64,000 nt of DNA. It comes from Paludibaculum fermentans_A. GTDB lineage: Bacteria > Acidobacteriota > Terriglobia > Bryobacterales > Bryobacteraceae. Both the position numbers and the translations under genes were made by a program. Positions 24,089-32,081 of the stretch are shown in pieces. The stretch spans positions 3,410,001 through 3,474,000 of the forward strand of contig NZ_JBPJAQ010000001.1 of NCBI RefSeq assembly GCF_051172195.1, given 5' to 3'. Positions within the stretch are counted from its first letter, which is position 1. Every line of letters starts with the position of its first letter. The notes under the pieces were generated by a model. It did not search any database. It saw only the letters and a list, made by a program, of their open reading frames with translations, and was not told the DNA's origin.

Positions 24089-24868
24089 ATTCAGTTTGAG
24101 ATCGGATGCCGAGTCAGGGTCGAGGTAGAGGTGTGCCTGCGTATGGAGCCTGAGGAAGGAGCCTGGGCAGGCGGAGGAAATGGGTCCTTCCAGGGCATTC
24201 TGAACCGCCTCGGCTTTGCGGAGATCCGGGACGCAGCAGAGGATGTGCGCGGCTGAGAGAAGCGTCGGGCAGGTGAGTGTGAAGCCGAAGGCCGGGACGG
24301 TTTCCAGGTCTGGAAAGTGGCCTTCGCCTACCTGCTGCCGGCGGCAGCGTTCATCCAGGGTGACGATGCGCACCGGTTGGGGGTCGTTCAGATCGGCCTC
24401 GTGCGGATCGTTGAAGCCGATGTGGCCGTTTTCTCCGAAGCCCAGGAACGAGACGTCGATGGGGGCTGCGGCCAGCAACGCCGCATAGCGGGCTGCTTCG
24501 GCTTCCAGGTTGGCCGCGTCGCCCGCCAGGTAGTGGACGATGCCGGGCCGGACGCGGCGCGCGACGCGCTCGCGGACCCAGCGTCGAAAGCTGGCGGAGT
24601 GTGTGTCGGGCACGCCGATCCATTCGTCGACATGGAAGACTTCCACAGCGGACCAATCGAGTCCCGGTGCGGCGGTGAGAGCGTCGATTACCTCAAATTG
24701 TGAATTGGCGGCCGAGAGGATGATGCGGGCCCGGCCGCGCTCGCGGATGGCGTCCTGGAGGAGGTGTGCGCCGTAACGGGCTGCCGCCGTCCCCAACTGC
24801 TGTTTGTCGTCGTAGATGGTGACCTGGAGGGGGCCGACTTCGAAGGATTTGTTCTGTGTGGTTTGCAT
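24083..24868 (-). CDS. nagB: Glucosamine-6-phosphate deaminase (NagB family)
   Basis: A 261-residue NagB/sugar-isomerase-fold protein, which converts glucosamine-6-phosphate to fructose-6-phosphate and ammonia. Diagnostic segments are VFHVDEWIGV and GENGHIGFNDP, which carry active-site acid and histidine residues. The ATG at 24868 starts the recognisable domain; the frame stays open upstream, but those residues do not look like protein. An inverted repeat matching the one at the neighbouring regulator lies about 80 bases upstream, suggesting regulation by it. A lactonase-like paralogue (6PGL family) is less likely given the motifs. Confidence 0.88.
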   Translation of the reverse strand: MQTTQNKSFEVGPLQVTIYDDKQQLGTAAARYGAHLLQDAIRERGRARIILSAANSQFEVIDALTAAPGLDWSAVEVFHVDEWIGVPDTHSASFRRWVRERVARRVRPGIVHYLAGDAANLEAEAARYAALLAAAPIDVSFLGFGENGHIGFNDPHEADLNDPQPVRIVTLDERCRRQQVGEGHFPDLETVPAFGFTLTCPTLLSAAHILCCVPDLRKAEAVQNALEGPISSACPGSFLRLHTQAHLYLDPDSASDLKLNS

Positions 24869-24949
24869 GACGGGGTGGTTTTCGATGCGACTGGATTGAG
24901 TTTGGCGGAGACAGGGGTGGCGGGCCAGGGTTTTGTTGGAGGTTCCTGA

Positions 24950-24970
24950 TTGTTTCGTAGTGTGAAACAA
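24950..24970. promoter_or_regulatory. Operator copy 1, upstream of nagB
   Basis: TTGTTTC-7 bases-GAAACAA is a perfect 7+7 inverted repeat. It matches copy 2 at 25242-25262 in arms, spacer length and part of the spacer (TGT). Confidence 0.65.
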
Positions 24971-25020
24971 ATGGCCAGGCTTGAGGGGTTGGATGGCGGT
25001 CCCCGCAGGGCGCGGCGGTG

Positions 25021-25102
25021 GGGGACGTTCTCGCTCTGTCCACCTGGGGATTGCGTCGGGGTCGGCTCAGTTTGCGTCTCAGGACAGAGGAAGAGCGTCC
25101 CC
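25021..25102 (-). repeat. Dispersed palindromic element, complete copy, inverted
   Basis: An 82-bp element whose minus strand carries the canonical order: head, ACGCAAACTG interior, CAGGTGGACAG, tail GAACGTCCCC. It lies between nagB and the hybrid regulator, inside the interval bounded by the two operators. Confidence 0.85.
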
Positions 25103-25142
25103 AACGGGCCGCGGGCCGCGGCTGAGGGGAGCAGTACGGGTG

Positions 25143-25225
25143 GGGGACGTTCTCGCCCTGTCCACCTGCGGCTTCATCTGGAATGCCCGGTAGTTTGGGT
25201 CTTGGGACAGGGGAAGAACGTCCCC
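25143..25225 (-). repeat. Dispersed palindromic element, complete copy, inverted
   Basis: An 83-bp element in the same orientation as the previous one and about 40 bases from it. The minus strand reads GGGGACGTTCTTCCCCTGTC at one end and GGACAGGGCGAGAACGTCCC at the other. Confidence 0.85.
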
Positions 25226-25241
25226 GCCGCATTGTTGTACG

Positions 25242-25262
25242 CTGTTTCATACTGTGAAACAA
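25242..25262. promoter_or_regulatory. Operator copy 2, overlapping the regulator's start codon
   Basis: CTGTTTC-7 bases-GAAACAA repeats the palindrome found at 24950-24970. The GTG start codon at 25254 lies in the spacer, so binding here would block the regulator's own expression. Confidence 0.65.
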
Positions 25263-26408
25263 GCAGGTGATGGGCCATATTCCGTGCAGGCCGTGGTTCG
25301 GGCTTTCTCGCTGCTGAAGGCTTCGCGGTTTGAGGGGGAAGTGCTGCGGCTGCGGGACCTCTGCTCGCGGACTGGTTTGCACAAGACCACCGCTTTCCGG
25401 CTGCTGCAGACCTTGGAACAGGTGGGCGCCGTCGAGCGGGTGGGGGCGGAGCAGTACCGATCGCTGGTCGCGCTGCAGGGGAAGAGCCGGTACCGGATCG
25501 GGTTTGCCGGGAGGAGCGTCGAATCCGCGTTTTCGCGGGCCGTTGGGGCCAGTTTGCAGGCTGCGGCGGCCGAACGCGGGTTGGACCTGGTGCTTCTGGA
25601 CAATCGCGGGAGTGCCACGGTGGCGCTGCGCAATGCGGAGCGGCTGGTGCGTGAGCAGGTGGATGTGGCGGTGGAATTCCAGGTCCACGAACGGGTGGCG
25701 GCCCGGATCTCGGCGAAGTTCCTGGAAGCGCGGATCCCGCTGATCGCCGTCGAGATTCCGCATCCCGGCGCAGTCTATTATGGCGGCAACAACTTCGAGG
25801 CAGGGCGGCTGTGCGGGTTCACGCTGGGGCAGCGGGCCAGGCAGGCGTGGCGCGGGGCTGCGGACCAGGTTCTACTGCTGGAAATGGCAGCCGGTGGTCC
25901 GCTGCCGCATTCGAGCATGACGGGGTTGCAGAAGGGCTTGCGCGAGGTGCTGCCTGAGTTTGCACAGGAGCGATTTGTGCATCTGGACGGGAAGGGGGAA
26001 TTTGGGGCGAGCCTGGACGTGGTGCGGCGGCATTTGCGGCGCAACCGTTCGGGCCGGTGCCTGGTGGGGGCAATCAACGATGCCAGCGCCTTGGGGGCGT
26101 TGCGGGCGTTTGAAGAGTCGGGGCTGGGACGGGATTGTTATGTGGCCGGACAGAATGCGGAGCCGGAGGCTCGGGCGGAGCTGCGGCGGGCGGAGACCCG
26201 GCTGGTGGGGTCAGTTGGATTCTTCCCGGAGCGCTATGGGCCGGAGCTGGTGCGGATCGCCTTGGATCTCATCGAGAAGCGGCCGGTGCCGGGCGCCGTG
26301 TTTGTGAAGCATGCGATGATCACGGCTCAGAATGTGGATGCGTATTATCCGAATGACACGCTGCTGGCGCCCTCGAGTCCGGAGGACCTGGTCATGCGGT
26401 CGCTCTGA
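25254..26408 (+). CDS. Hybrid transcriptional regulator: IclR-type HTH plus periplasmic-binding-protein-like sensor
   Basis: A 384-residue protein. Residues about 8-65 form an IclR-type winged helix (VVRAFSLLKASRF ... GLHKTTAFRLLQTLEQVGAVER). Residues about 100-375 resemble a type 1 periplasmic sugar-binding domain as in LacI/RbsB (LVREQVDVAVEFQVHE, YYGGNNFEAGRLCG). The LacI-type HTH and hinge are missing, so this is a non-standard combination of DNA reader and sugar sensor. It is divergent from nagB, with matching operators at both genes, and precedes an MFS carrier. Likely a repressor of amino-sugar or sugar-acid uptake, with ligand unknown. Confidence 0.85.
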   Translation: MKQAGDGPYSVQAVVRAFSLLKASRFEGEVLRLRDLCSRTGLHKTTAFRLLQTLEQVGAVERVGAEQYRSLVALQGKSRYRIGFAGRSVESAFSRAVGASLQAAAAERGLDLVLLDNRGSATVALRNAERLVREQVDVAVEFQVHERVAARISAKFLEARIPLIAVEIPHPGAVYYGGNNFEAGRLCGFTLGQRARQAWRGAADQVLLLEMAAGGPLPHSSMTGLQKGLREVLPEFAQERFVHLDGKGEFGASLDVVRRHLRRNRSGRCLVGAINDASALGALRAFEESGLGRDCYVAGQNAEPEARAELRRAETRLVGSVGFFPERYGPELVRIALDLIEKRPVPGAVFVKHAMITAQNVDAYYPNDTLLAPSSPEDLVMRSL

Positions 26409-26508
26409 AGATGCCTTCATTTTGTGTTGATTTCTTTCCTTTGCTTATGTTAGTTGTTGAGTCCATGACCCGAGCTGGTGAGGAGTTGCCGCAGGCCGGA
26501 GCGACGCG

Positions 26509-27789
26509 TTGACGGTGCCGTCCGGCCTGCGGTGGCGCGTGGTGGCACTGCTGTTCGCCTCCACCGTGATCAATTATCTGGACCGGCAGACGTTGTCGGT
26601 GCTGGCTCCGCACCTGAAAACCGAGTTTCACTGGACGAACAGCGATTTTGCCCTCTTGATCATTGCGTTCCGGGTGGCGTACACCGTTGGGCAGGCGGGG
26701 TGCGGGCGCATTCTGGACCGGTTGGGGACGAGGCGCGGGCTGACGGTGGCGGTGGCCTGGTATTCGGCGATTGCGATGGCGACCGCGATGGTGACGGGGT
26801 TGAAGAGCTTCGCGGTGATGAGGTTCCTGCTGGGGTTGGGCGAATCAGCGAACTGGCCGGGTGCGACGAAGGCGGTGTCGGAGTGGTTCCCGCGGAAAGA
26901 GAAGGCGCTGGCGGTGGCGATCTTCGATAGCGGGTCGTCGATTGGGGCGGCGGTGGCTCCGGCGCTGGTGATTGGGCTGTATACGGCGTTCGGGGGGTGG
27001 CGGCCGGCGTTCCTGGTGACGGGGGTGCTGGGGTTCGGGTGGCTGTGGGTTTGGCGGAGGTACTACCAGCATCCGGAGGAGCATCCGGGGATTGGGGCGG
27101 AAGAGCTGGCGATGCTGCGGGCGGACAAGGCGTCGAGCCAGGATGGTGAGGCTGCGGAGCAGGCGGTGTCGTGGCTGGGCTTGCTGAAGTACCGGCAGAC
27201 CTGGGGTGCGATCGCGAGCCGGGCGTTGACGGATCCGGTGTGGTACCTGATTACGGATTGGTTCGCGCTGTACCTGGTATGGCGAGGCTACCGGGTGGAA
27301 GAGAGCCTGATGGCGTTCTGGGTGCCCTTTCTGGCGGCGGACCTGGGGAACTACGCGGGCGGGGCGGCGTCGAGCTGGCTGGTGCATCGGGGCTGGCCGG
27401 TGGGGCGGGCTCGGAAGGCCGTGGTGATTCCCGGTGCGCTGGGCGTGCTGCTGCTGATTCCGGCGGCATTCGCGCCGAGCCTGATGGGGATTGCCCTTTT
27501 GTTCGGTGGGGCGACCTTCTCGTATGCGGCATTTTCGACGATGGCGAATACGTTTCCGGCGGACTGCTTCGTGGATGGGGCGGTGGCGTCGGTGAGCGGA
27601 TTGGGCGGCGCGGCAGCGGGCGCGGGTACGATTCTGTCGACGTATGCGGTGGGGTCGATTGCGGACAAAGTGGGATTCCGGCCGGCGTTGATTGGGGCGA
27701 GTGTGATTCCGCTGGCGGCGATGGTGCTGGTGTTGGTGCTGGTGCGGAACACGCGGGCGAGCGGGCAGGGTGTGATCCGGAGGATCTAA
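26509..27789 (+). CDS. MFS transporter of the anion:cation symporter (hexuronate-like) type
   Basis: A 426-residue protein with 12 predicted membrane segments. INYLDRQTLSVLAPHLKTEF in helix 1 and GLGESANWPGATKAVSEWFP in the helix 4-5 region are characteristic of the ACS family (ExuT/GudP-like), which imports hexuronates and other organic anions by H+ symport. It starts at TTG 26509 with GGAG seven bases upstream. It lies 100 bases after the hybrid regulator and is probably its target, suggesting import of a sugar acid or related substrate. Confidence 0.9.
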   Translation: MTVPSGLRWRVVALLFASTVINYLDRQTLSVLAPHLKTEFHWTNSDFALLIIAFRVAYTVGQAGCGRILDRLGTRRGLTVAVAWYSAIAMATAMVTGLKSFAVMRFLLGLGESANWPGATKAVSEWFPRKEKALAVAIFDSGSSIGAAVAPALVIGLYTAFGGWRPAFLVTGVLGFGWLWVWRRYYQHPEEHPGIGAEELAMLRADKASSQDGEAAEQAVSWLGLLKYRQTWGAIASRALTDPVWYLITDWFALYLVWRGYRVEESLMAFWVPFLAADLGNYAGGAASSWLVHRGWPVGRARKAVVIPGALGVLLLIPAAFAPSLMGIALLFGGATFSYAAFSTMANTFPADCFVDGAVASVSGLGGAAAGAGTILSTYAVGSIADKVGFRPALIGASVIPLAAMVLVLVLVRNTRASGQGVIRRI

Positions 27790-27821
27790 GAAGTACAGAT
27801 TGGGTGCATAATGGACGGGAA

Positions 27822-28322
27822 ATGCAGAAGCTCACACGTGTTGCGGGCGTCGGACTCCTGGCCTTGTTCCTGGTTCTTGGAGTGTCCAACCGGCTGATGG
27901 GACAGGCGGCGAAGGAGAAGAGCGTGACGATCAAGATCAGCGGTCCCTTTCGCGCCAAGATCAGTCCCCTGCAGTTGGAGGACAAGACCGAGGGCACGAT
28001 GCTGGGGCGGATGGCGATATTCAAAACCTATGAGGGTGACCTGGCGGCTACGGCTCGCGGCGAGATGCTGACGGCGGGGACGGCGGTGCAGGGGTCGGCT
28101 GGGTATGTCGCGGTGGAGCGGGTGACTGGAACGTTGAAAGGCAAGTCGGGGAGTTTCTCGCTGCAGCATAGCGGAGTGATGGACCGGGGCGCGGCGCAGT
28201 TGGTGATCACCGTGGTACCGGATTCGGGGACGGGCGAACTGGCCGGGCTGAAAGGCAAGATGGCAGTGCGGATCGAGCCGGATGGGAAGCATTTTTACGA
28301 CTTCGAGTACACGTTGCCATAG
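27822..28322 (+). CDS. Exported DUF3224-family protein
   Basis: A 166-residue protein: N-terminal signal/anchor (residues 5-30), then one DUF3224 domain (YEGDLAATARGEMLTAG, GYVAVERVTGTLKGKSGSF, VVPDSGTGELAGLKGKMAV, closing FYDFEYTLP). DUF3224 proteins are about 130-residue beta-barrels of unknown role, usually cytosolic, so the leader is unusual. The ATG at 27822 fits with GGACGGGA upstream and CATAAT 14 bases before it. It starts 33 bases after the MFS gene, so may share its transcript. Confidence 0.88.
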   Translation: MQKLTRVAGVGLLALFLVLGVSNRLMGQAAKEKSVTIKISGPFRAKISPLQLEDKTEGTMLGRMAIFKTYEGDLAATARGEMLTAGTAVQGSAGYVAVERVTGTLKGKSGSFSLQHSGVMDRGAAQLVITVVPDSGTGELAGLKGKMAVRIEPDGKHFYDFEYTLP

Positions 28323-28345
28323 TGGGCAGGTAGTGGAGGCGGGGC

Positions 28346-28876
28346 ATGGCTCCCTCTTCTGAATCATCGCTGCTGGCTTTCTACCGGGGCACCGGGAGTG
28401 ACGACGCGGGGCGCTGGTTGAAGGAGATGCGCCAGTGGCCGGATGAGCGGCTGGAGCATACACACGATTACATCCAATGGATGTTCCCGCTGAGGGAGCG
28501 GAGCCAGTACAACTGTGAGGCTCCGGTGCTGGACGAGCGGGTGATTGCGGCGTTTCTGAGCGATGCGGGGCTGCGGTCGGAAATGTTCGAGTCGTTGCAG
28601 CGGATGCTGGCCTTCTACGGGCTGGAATGGCACGAGGGTGCAGTGCGGCGGACTGAGCGGTTTGCGGAGAGGTCGCGCGAGTGGGTGACGGCGGGCAACC
28701 ACAATCACCTGCGGATCACGCGGATGCTGAAAAGCCTGACGCTGCTGGGGTTGGGGAGCGAGGCGCGGGCGTTCTTCTACTGCCTGACCATGGTGTACGA
28801 CGAGGAACGGGGAAAGGCGCGGCCGGGGATCAGCGCGGTCACGTTCCGGTTCTGGTCGGACGCCTTGCTCGGCTGA
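28346..28876 (+). CDS. OGFr_N-domain protein (opioid growth factor receptor-like)
   Basis: A 176-residue protein matching the conserved N-terminal domain of the OGFr family: the phrase EHTHDYIQWMFPLRERS and later RITRMLKSLTLLGLGSEARA are diagnostic. In animals this domain occurs in a nuclear receptor-like protein; bacterial homologues are cytosolic and of unknown function. There is no export signal. It lies 23 bases after the DUF3224 gene. A GAGGC-type site precedes the ATG. Confidence 0.88.
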   Translation: MAPSSESSLLAFYRGTGSDDAGRWLKEMRQWPDERLEHTHDYIQWMFPLRERSQYNCEAPVLDERVIAAFLSDAGLRSEMFESLQRMLAFYGLEWHEGAVRRTERFAERSREWVTAGNHNHLRITRMLKSLTLLGLGSEARAFFYCLTMVYDEERGKARPGISAVTFRFWSDALLG

Positions 28877-29067
28877 GCGCCGAGTTCCTTAACACTCCTT
28901 ACGTTGGCGAGCCGCTGTGTAAAACTGTGGGCCGCCGGGCGAGACTTTGGCGCAGCGGGCGGCGCGCGGAGAGCGAGTCTGTAACCCCCGCGGAGCGGAA
29001 GCCCGTCCAAGGGGATGTCAGCGAGCGGTGTCTCCGGCTGTCCAGCACGGAGGAATCAAGAGGCGAA

Positions 29068-29805
29068 ATGACCATAAGCAGAGTTGTTTGTATTGCGATG
29101 GCCGTGTCGGCCGCGGTGTGCGGCCAGGAGCGGGAAGGCGGCTCGCGGCCCGGTTTCGGCCAGGGCGGCTTTATGCGGATGAGCCCGATTCTGGCCGCGG
29201 TGGACGCAGACCACGACGGCACGATCTCGGCGGCGGAGCTGAAAGCAGCTCCGGCGGCGTTGAAGGCGCTGGACAAGAACGGCGACGGCCAATTGACGCA
29301 GGAAGAGCTGCGGCCGGCGTTTGCGCGCGGCGGACCGGGCGGCACGGAGGGGCGTGGCGGTCCTGGCGAGACGCAGGCTCCGAGTGCGGATGAGCTGGTG
29401 AAGACGCTGATGGCTTTCGACAAGGACGGCGATGGGAAGTTGTCGAAGGCGGAACTGCCGGAGCGGATGCAAGGCCTGTTCGAGCGTGCGGATGCGGACA
29501 AGGACGGGTATCTGACTGCGGAGGAGTTGAAGAAGACTGCGGCGGCTCCACGGGCGGAGCAGGCCGGGCGGCGCGGCGAGCGGGCAGTTGGCGAAGGCGG
29601 ACGGCGCATGCAGCGCATGGATCCGGCGAGTAGCGCGCTGGATGCGGATCAGGATGGGACGATCTCCGCGCAGGAGATGAAGGGCGCCACGGGCGCGCTG
29701 GCGAAGCTCGATCGCAATGGCGACGGGCAGTTGACCGAGGACGAGGTTCGTCCGAACTTTGGCGGACGCGGCGGTCAGCGGCCTCCACGGGAACAGCAAC
29801 AGTAG
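29068..29805 (+). CDS. Exported protein with six EF-hand calcium-binding motifs
   Basis: A 245-residue secreted protein (signal to about residue 20, VCGQERE). Six EF-hand loops of the D-x-D/N-x-D-G type can be counted: DADHDGTIS, DKNGDGQLT, DKDGDGKLS, DADKDGYLT, DADQDGTIS and DRNGDGQLT, in pairs separated by Gly/Arg-rich linkers. It should bind several Ca2+ ions in the periplasm. The ATG at 29068 follows AGAGGCGAA; an upstream frame extension is the shadow of the OGFr gene. The next genes encode ApbE and PepSY proteins 24 bases and more downstream; function within that set is unknown. Confidence 0.88.
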   Translation: MTISRVVCIAMAVSAAVCGQEREGGSRPGFGQGGFMRMSPILAAVDADHDGTISAAELKAAPAALKALDKNGDGQLTQEELRPAFARGGPGGTEGRGGPGETQAPSADELVKTLMAFDKDGDGKLSKAELPERMQGLFERADADKDGYLTAEELKKTAAAPRAEQAGRRGERAVGEGGRRMQRMDPASSALDADQDGTISAQEMKGATGALAKLDRNGDGQLTEDEVRPNFGGRGGQRPPREQQQ

Positions 29806-29841
29806 CCGGCCGGCGCAGAATTCGAAGAGTTGAACACCCAT

Positions 29842-31368
29842 ATGAAATCAATGTCAGTCTGGATTGCCGGAGTTGTCCTCACTCTTCCGGCCATGAGTGC
29901 GGCGAGCATGCCAGGGAGCCGCGAGCGCCTGCAGACGTTCCATCACGAGAACGTGCTGGGGACGTCGATGGAGTTGAAGGTTTCTGCGGCGACGCGCGCG
30001 GAGGCGGAAGCGGCGGAGTCGGCGGCGTTGAAAGAGATCGACCGGCTGGCGCGGATCCTGAGTTCGTATGATGCGCAGAGCGAGGTGAGCCGCTGGGCCC
30101 GGACGTCGGGCGAGGCGGTGCGGGTGTCGCCGGAACTGATGGAGGTGCTGGGGCTGTTCGATCAATGGCGGACTAAGACTGGCGGTGCGTTGGACGCGTC
30201 GGCTGAGGTGGTGAGCCGGGTTTGGAAGCAGGCGGCGGCGCAGGGGCGGGTTCCCGCCGGCACAGAGCTGGCAGCGGCGGTGGCTGAGGTCCGGCAGCAG
30301 CATTGGTCGTTGGACCAGGCGGCGGGTACGGCGACGCACACGAGCGGGGCGGCGCTGGCGCTGAATTCGTTCACGAAGAGCTACATCGTGAATCGGGCGG
30401 CGGAGGCGGCCCTGGCGAGTGAGGGCGTACGGGCAGTGGTCGTGAACATTGGCGGGGACCTGGTGGTGCGCGGGTCGTGGACGGAGGGTGTCGGTGTGGC
30501 GGATCCCTTGGCCGATGGGGAAAATGGCACGGCTTTGACGCGGCTGCGTGTAGCGGATAGGGCTGTCGCGACGAGTGGGAACTACCGGCGCGGGTTCGAT
30601 ATCGGCGGGCGGCATTACTCGCATATCGTGGATCCGCGGACAGGTGAGACGGCGGAGGATGTGGTGAGCGCCACGGTGGTCGCGCCGGATGCGGTGGATG
30701 CGGGCGCACTGGCTACCGCTTTTTGCGTGATGACGCCGGCGGAGAGCCTGGCCCTGGCTTCGACGATGGAAGATGTGGAGTTTCTGATTGTGGACCGGAG
30801 TGGGCGGCGGACGGCGAGCCCGGGCTGGAGCGGGTTGGAGGCACCCCGGGTGCAGGCGGCGGGGTTTGCGGCGAAGGGAGCCCAGGGCGCAGTTTCGGCG
30901 CCGGCGGCGGGCGGGATGGAGTTGCTGGTGCAGTTGGAGTTGGCGCGGATCGAAGATGCTCGGGCACGGCGGCCGTTTGTGGCGGTGTGGATTGAGGACA
31001 AGGATCATGTGCCGGTGCGGACGATTGCGCTGTGGTTCGACAAGGATCGCTGGCTGCCGGACCTGAAGTCGTGGTACCGGGGCGACCGCCTGCGGGCGAT
31101 GGCGGAGGGGACTGAGATTACGGGCTCTGTGTCGAGTGCGACGCGGCCTCCGGGTAAGTACACGCTGCGCTGGGACGGGAAGGACGATAAAGGGAAGGCC
31201 GTGAAGCCGGGCAAGTACACGGTGTGCATCGAGGCTGCGCGCGAGCACGGTACGTACCAGATCATGCGGCAGGAGATGGATTTCAGCGGGGCTCCGAAGC
31301 AGGTGCAGTTGGCTGGGAATCCGGAGATTGCGGGTGCGTCGCTGGACTACCGGAAGGCGAGCCGCTGA
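29842..31368 (+). CDS. ApbE flavin transferase fused to a DUF2271 domain
   Basis: A 508-residue exported protein (start ATG 29842; a TTG at 29830 is an alternative). After the signal peptide, residues about 30-330 form FAD:protein FMN transferase (ApbE): NSFTKSYIVNRAAEA, VVNIGGDL, YSHIVDPRTGE and the metal-binding Asp segment of APDAVDAGALATAFCVM. This domain attaches FMN covalently to Thr/Ser of partner flavoproteins. Residues about 360-500 are DUF2271 (FVAVWIEDKDHVPVRTIALW ... GKYTVCIEAAREHG). The three-gene arrangement with an EF-hand protein and a PepSY protein suggests surface or periplasmic flavin redox chemistry. Confidence 0.9.
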   Translation: MKSMSVWIAGVVLTLPAMSAASMPGSRERLQTFHHENVLGTSMELKVSAATRAEAEAAESAALKEIDRLARILSSYDAQSEVSRWARTSGEAVRVSPELMEVLGLFDQWRTKTGGALDASAEVVSRVWKQAAAQGRVPAGTELAAAVAEVRQQHWSLDQAAGTATHTSGAALALNSFTKSYIVNRAAEAALASEGVRAVVVNIGGDLVVRGSWTEGVGVADPLADGENGTALTRLRVADRAVATSGNYRRGFDIGGRHYSHIVDPRTGETAEDVVSATVVAPDAVDAGALATAFCVMTPAESLALASTMEDVEFLIVDRSGRRTASPGWSGLEAPRVQAAGFAAKGAQGAVSAPAAGGMELLVQLELARIEDARARRPFVAVWIEDKDHVPVRTIALWFDKDRWLPDLKSWYRGDRLRAMAEGTEITGSVSSATRPPGKYTLRWDGKDDKGKAVKPGKYTVCIEAAREHGTYQIMRQEMDFSGAPKQVQLAGNPEIAGASLDYRKASR

Positions 31369-31371
31369 GGT

Positions 31372-32022
31372 ATGCACAGCGCGTTTGCGACACCCGTGGA
31401 GGAGCCGCCTGTGACCCGGCACCGCATGGCTCCGTGGAAGCGGCGGCTGGCGATGGTTTCGCGCTGGCTGCACATCTACCTGTCGATGGCGAGCTTCGGG
31501 ATCCTGTTCTTCTTCGCTGTGACGGGGCTGACGCTGAACCACACGGAGTGGTTGAAGGGTCAGCAACGGACGGTGCAGTACAAGGGCAGCGTGGATGTGA
31601 AATGGGTGCGGGGCTCCGATGAGAAGAGCGTCGCGAAGCTGGAGATTGTCGAGCTGCTGAGGAAAGCCCATGGCGTGCGGACCGCGATGAGTGAGTTCCG
31701 TATCGACGAGTTTCAATGCACGGTTTCGTTCAAGGGACCGGGGTATACGGCGGATGCGATTGTAGACCGGGCTACGGGCAAGTATGAGTTCACTGAGACG
31801 CGCATGGGCGTCGTGGCGATTCTCAACGATCTGCACAAGGGGCGGGACAGCGGCAAAGTGTGGTCCGCGATCATTGATGTGTCGGCCGTGCTGATGACTT
31901 TGGTGGCGCTGACGGGCCTGGTGCTGATCTTCTACCTGCAGAAGCGGCGGATGTCCGGGTTGATTTCGCTGGCTGCCGGTGTAGCGTTGTGCTGCGTCAT
32001 CTATAGGCTCTGGGTTCCTTAG
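31372..32022 (+). CDS. PepSY-associated membrane protein
   Basis: A 216-residue inner-membrane protein. A first membrane helix (about 37-58, SFGILFFFAVTGLTLNH) carries the PepSY-TM histidines. A periplasmic PepSY-like domain occupies residues 60-150, followed by DLHKGRDSGKVWSAIIDVSA and two closing membrane helices. PepSY_TM proteins are linked to ferric or flavin reductase activity in several bacteria. It starts three bases after the ApbE-DUF2271 stop and is clearly co-transcribed, making it the likely redox partner. Confidence 0.87.
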   Translation: MHSAFATPVEEPPVTRHRMAPWKRRLAMVSRWLHIYLSMASFGILFFFAVTGLTLNHTEWLKGQQRTVQYKGSVDVKWVRGSDEKSVAKLEIVELLRKAHGVRTAMSEFRIDEFQCTVSFKGPGYTADAIVDRATGKYEFTETRMGVVAILNDLHKGRDSGKVWSAIIDVSAVLMTLVALTGLVLIFYLQKRRMSGLISLAAGVALCCVIYRLWVP

Positions 32023-32024
32023 TG

Positions 32025-32057
32025 GCGCTTTCAGCGGTCAGCTCTCAGCTTTCAGCT
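32025..32057. repeat. 33-bp dispersed repeat, copy 2
   Basis: Matches 24056-24088 at 32 of 33 positions (single C/G difference). It sits immediately after the PepSY stop codon, between convergent genes, as does copy 1. Confidence 0.8.
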
Positions 32058-32081
32058 CGCGGATGTACCTTGGCGGTTTGA

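Noticed and set aside
27171..27821. N-terminal extension of the DUF3224 protein
   Set aside because: This part overlaps the MFS gene in another frame and is Gly/Arg/Val-rich; DUF3224 starts after ATG 27822.
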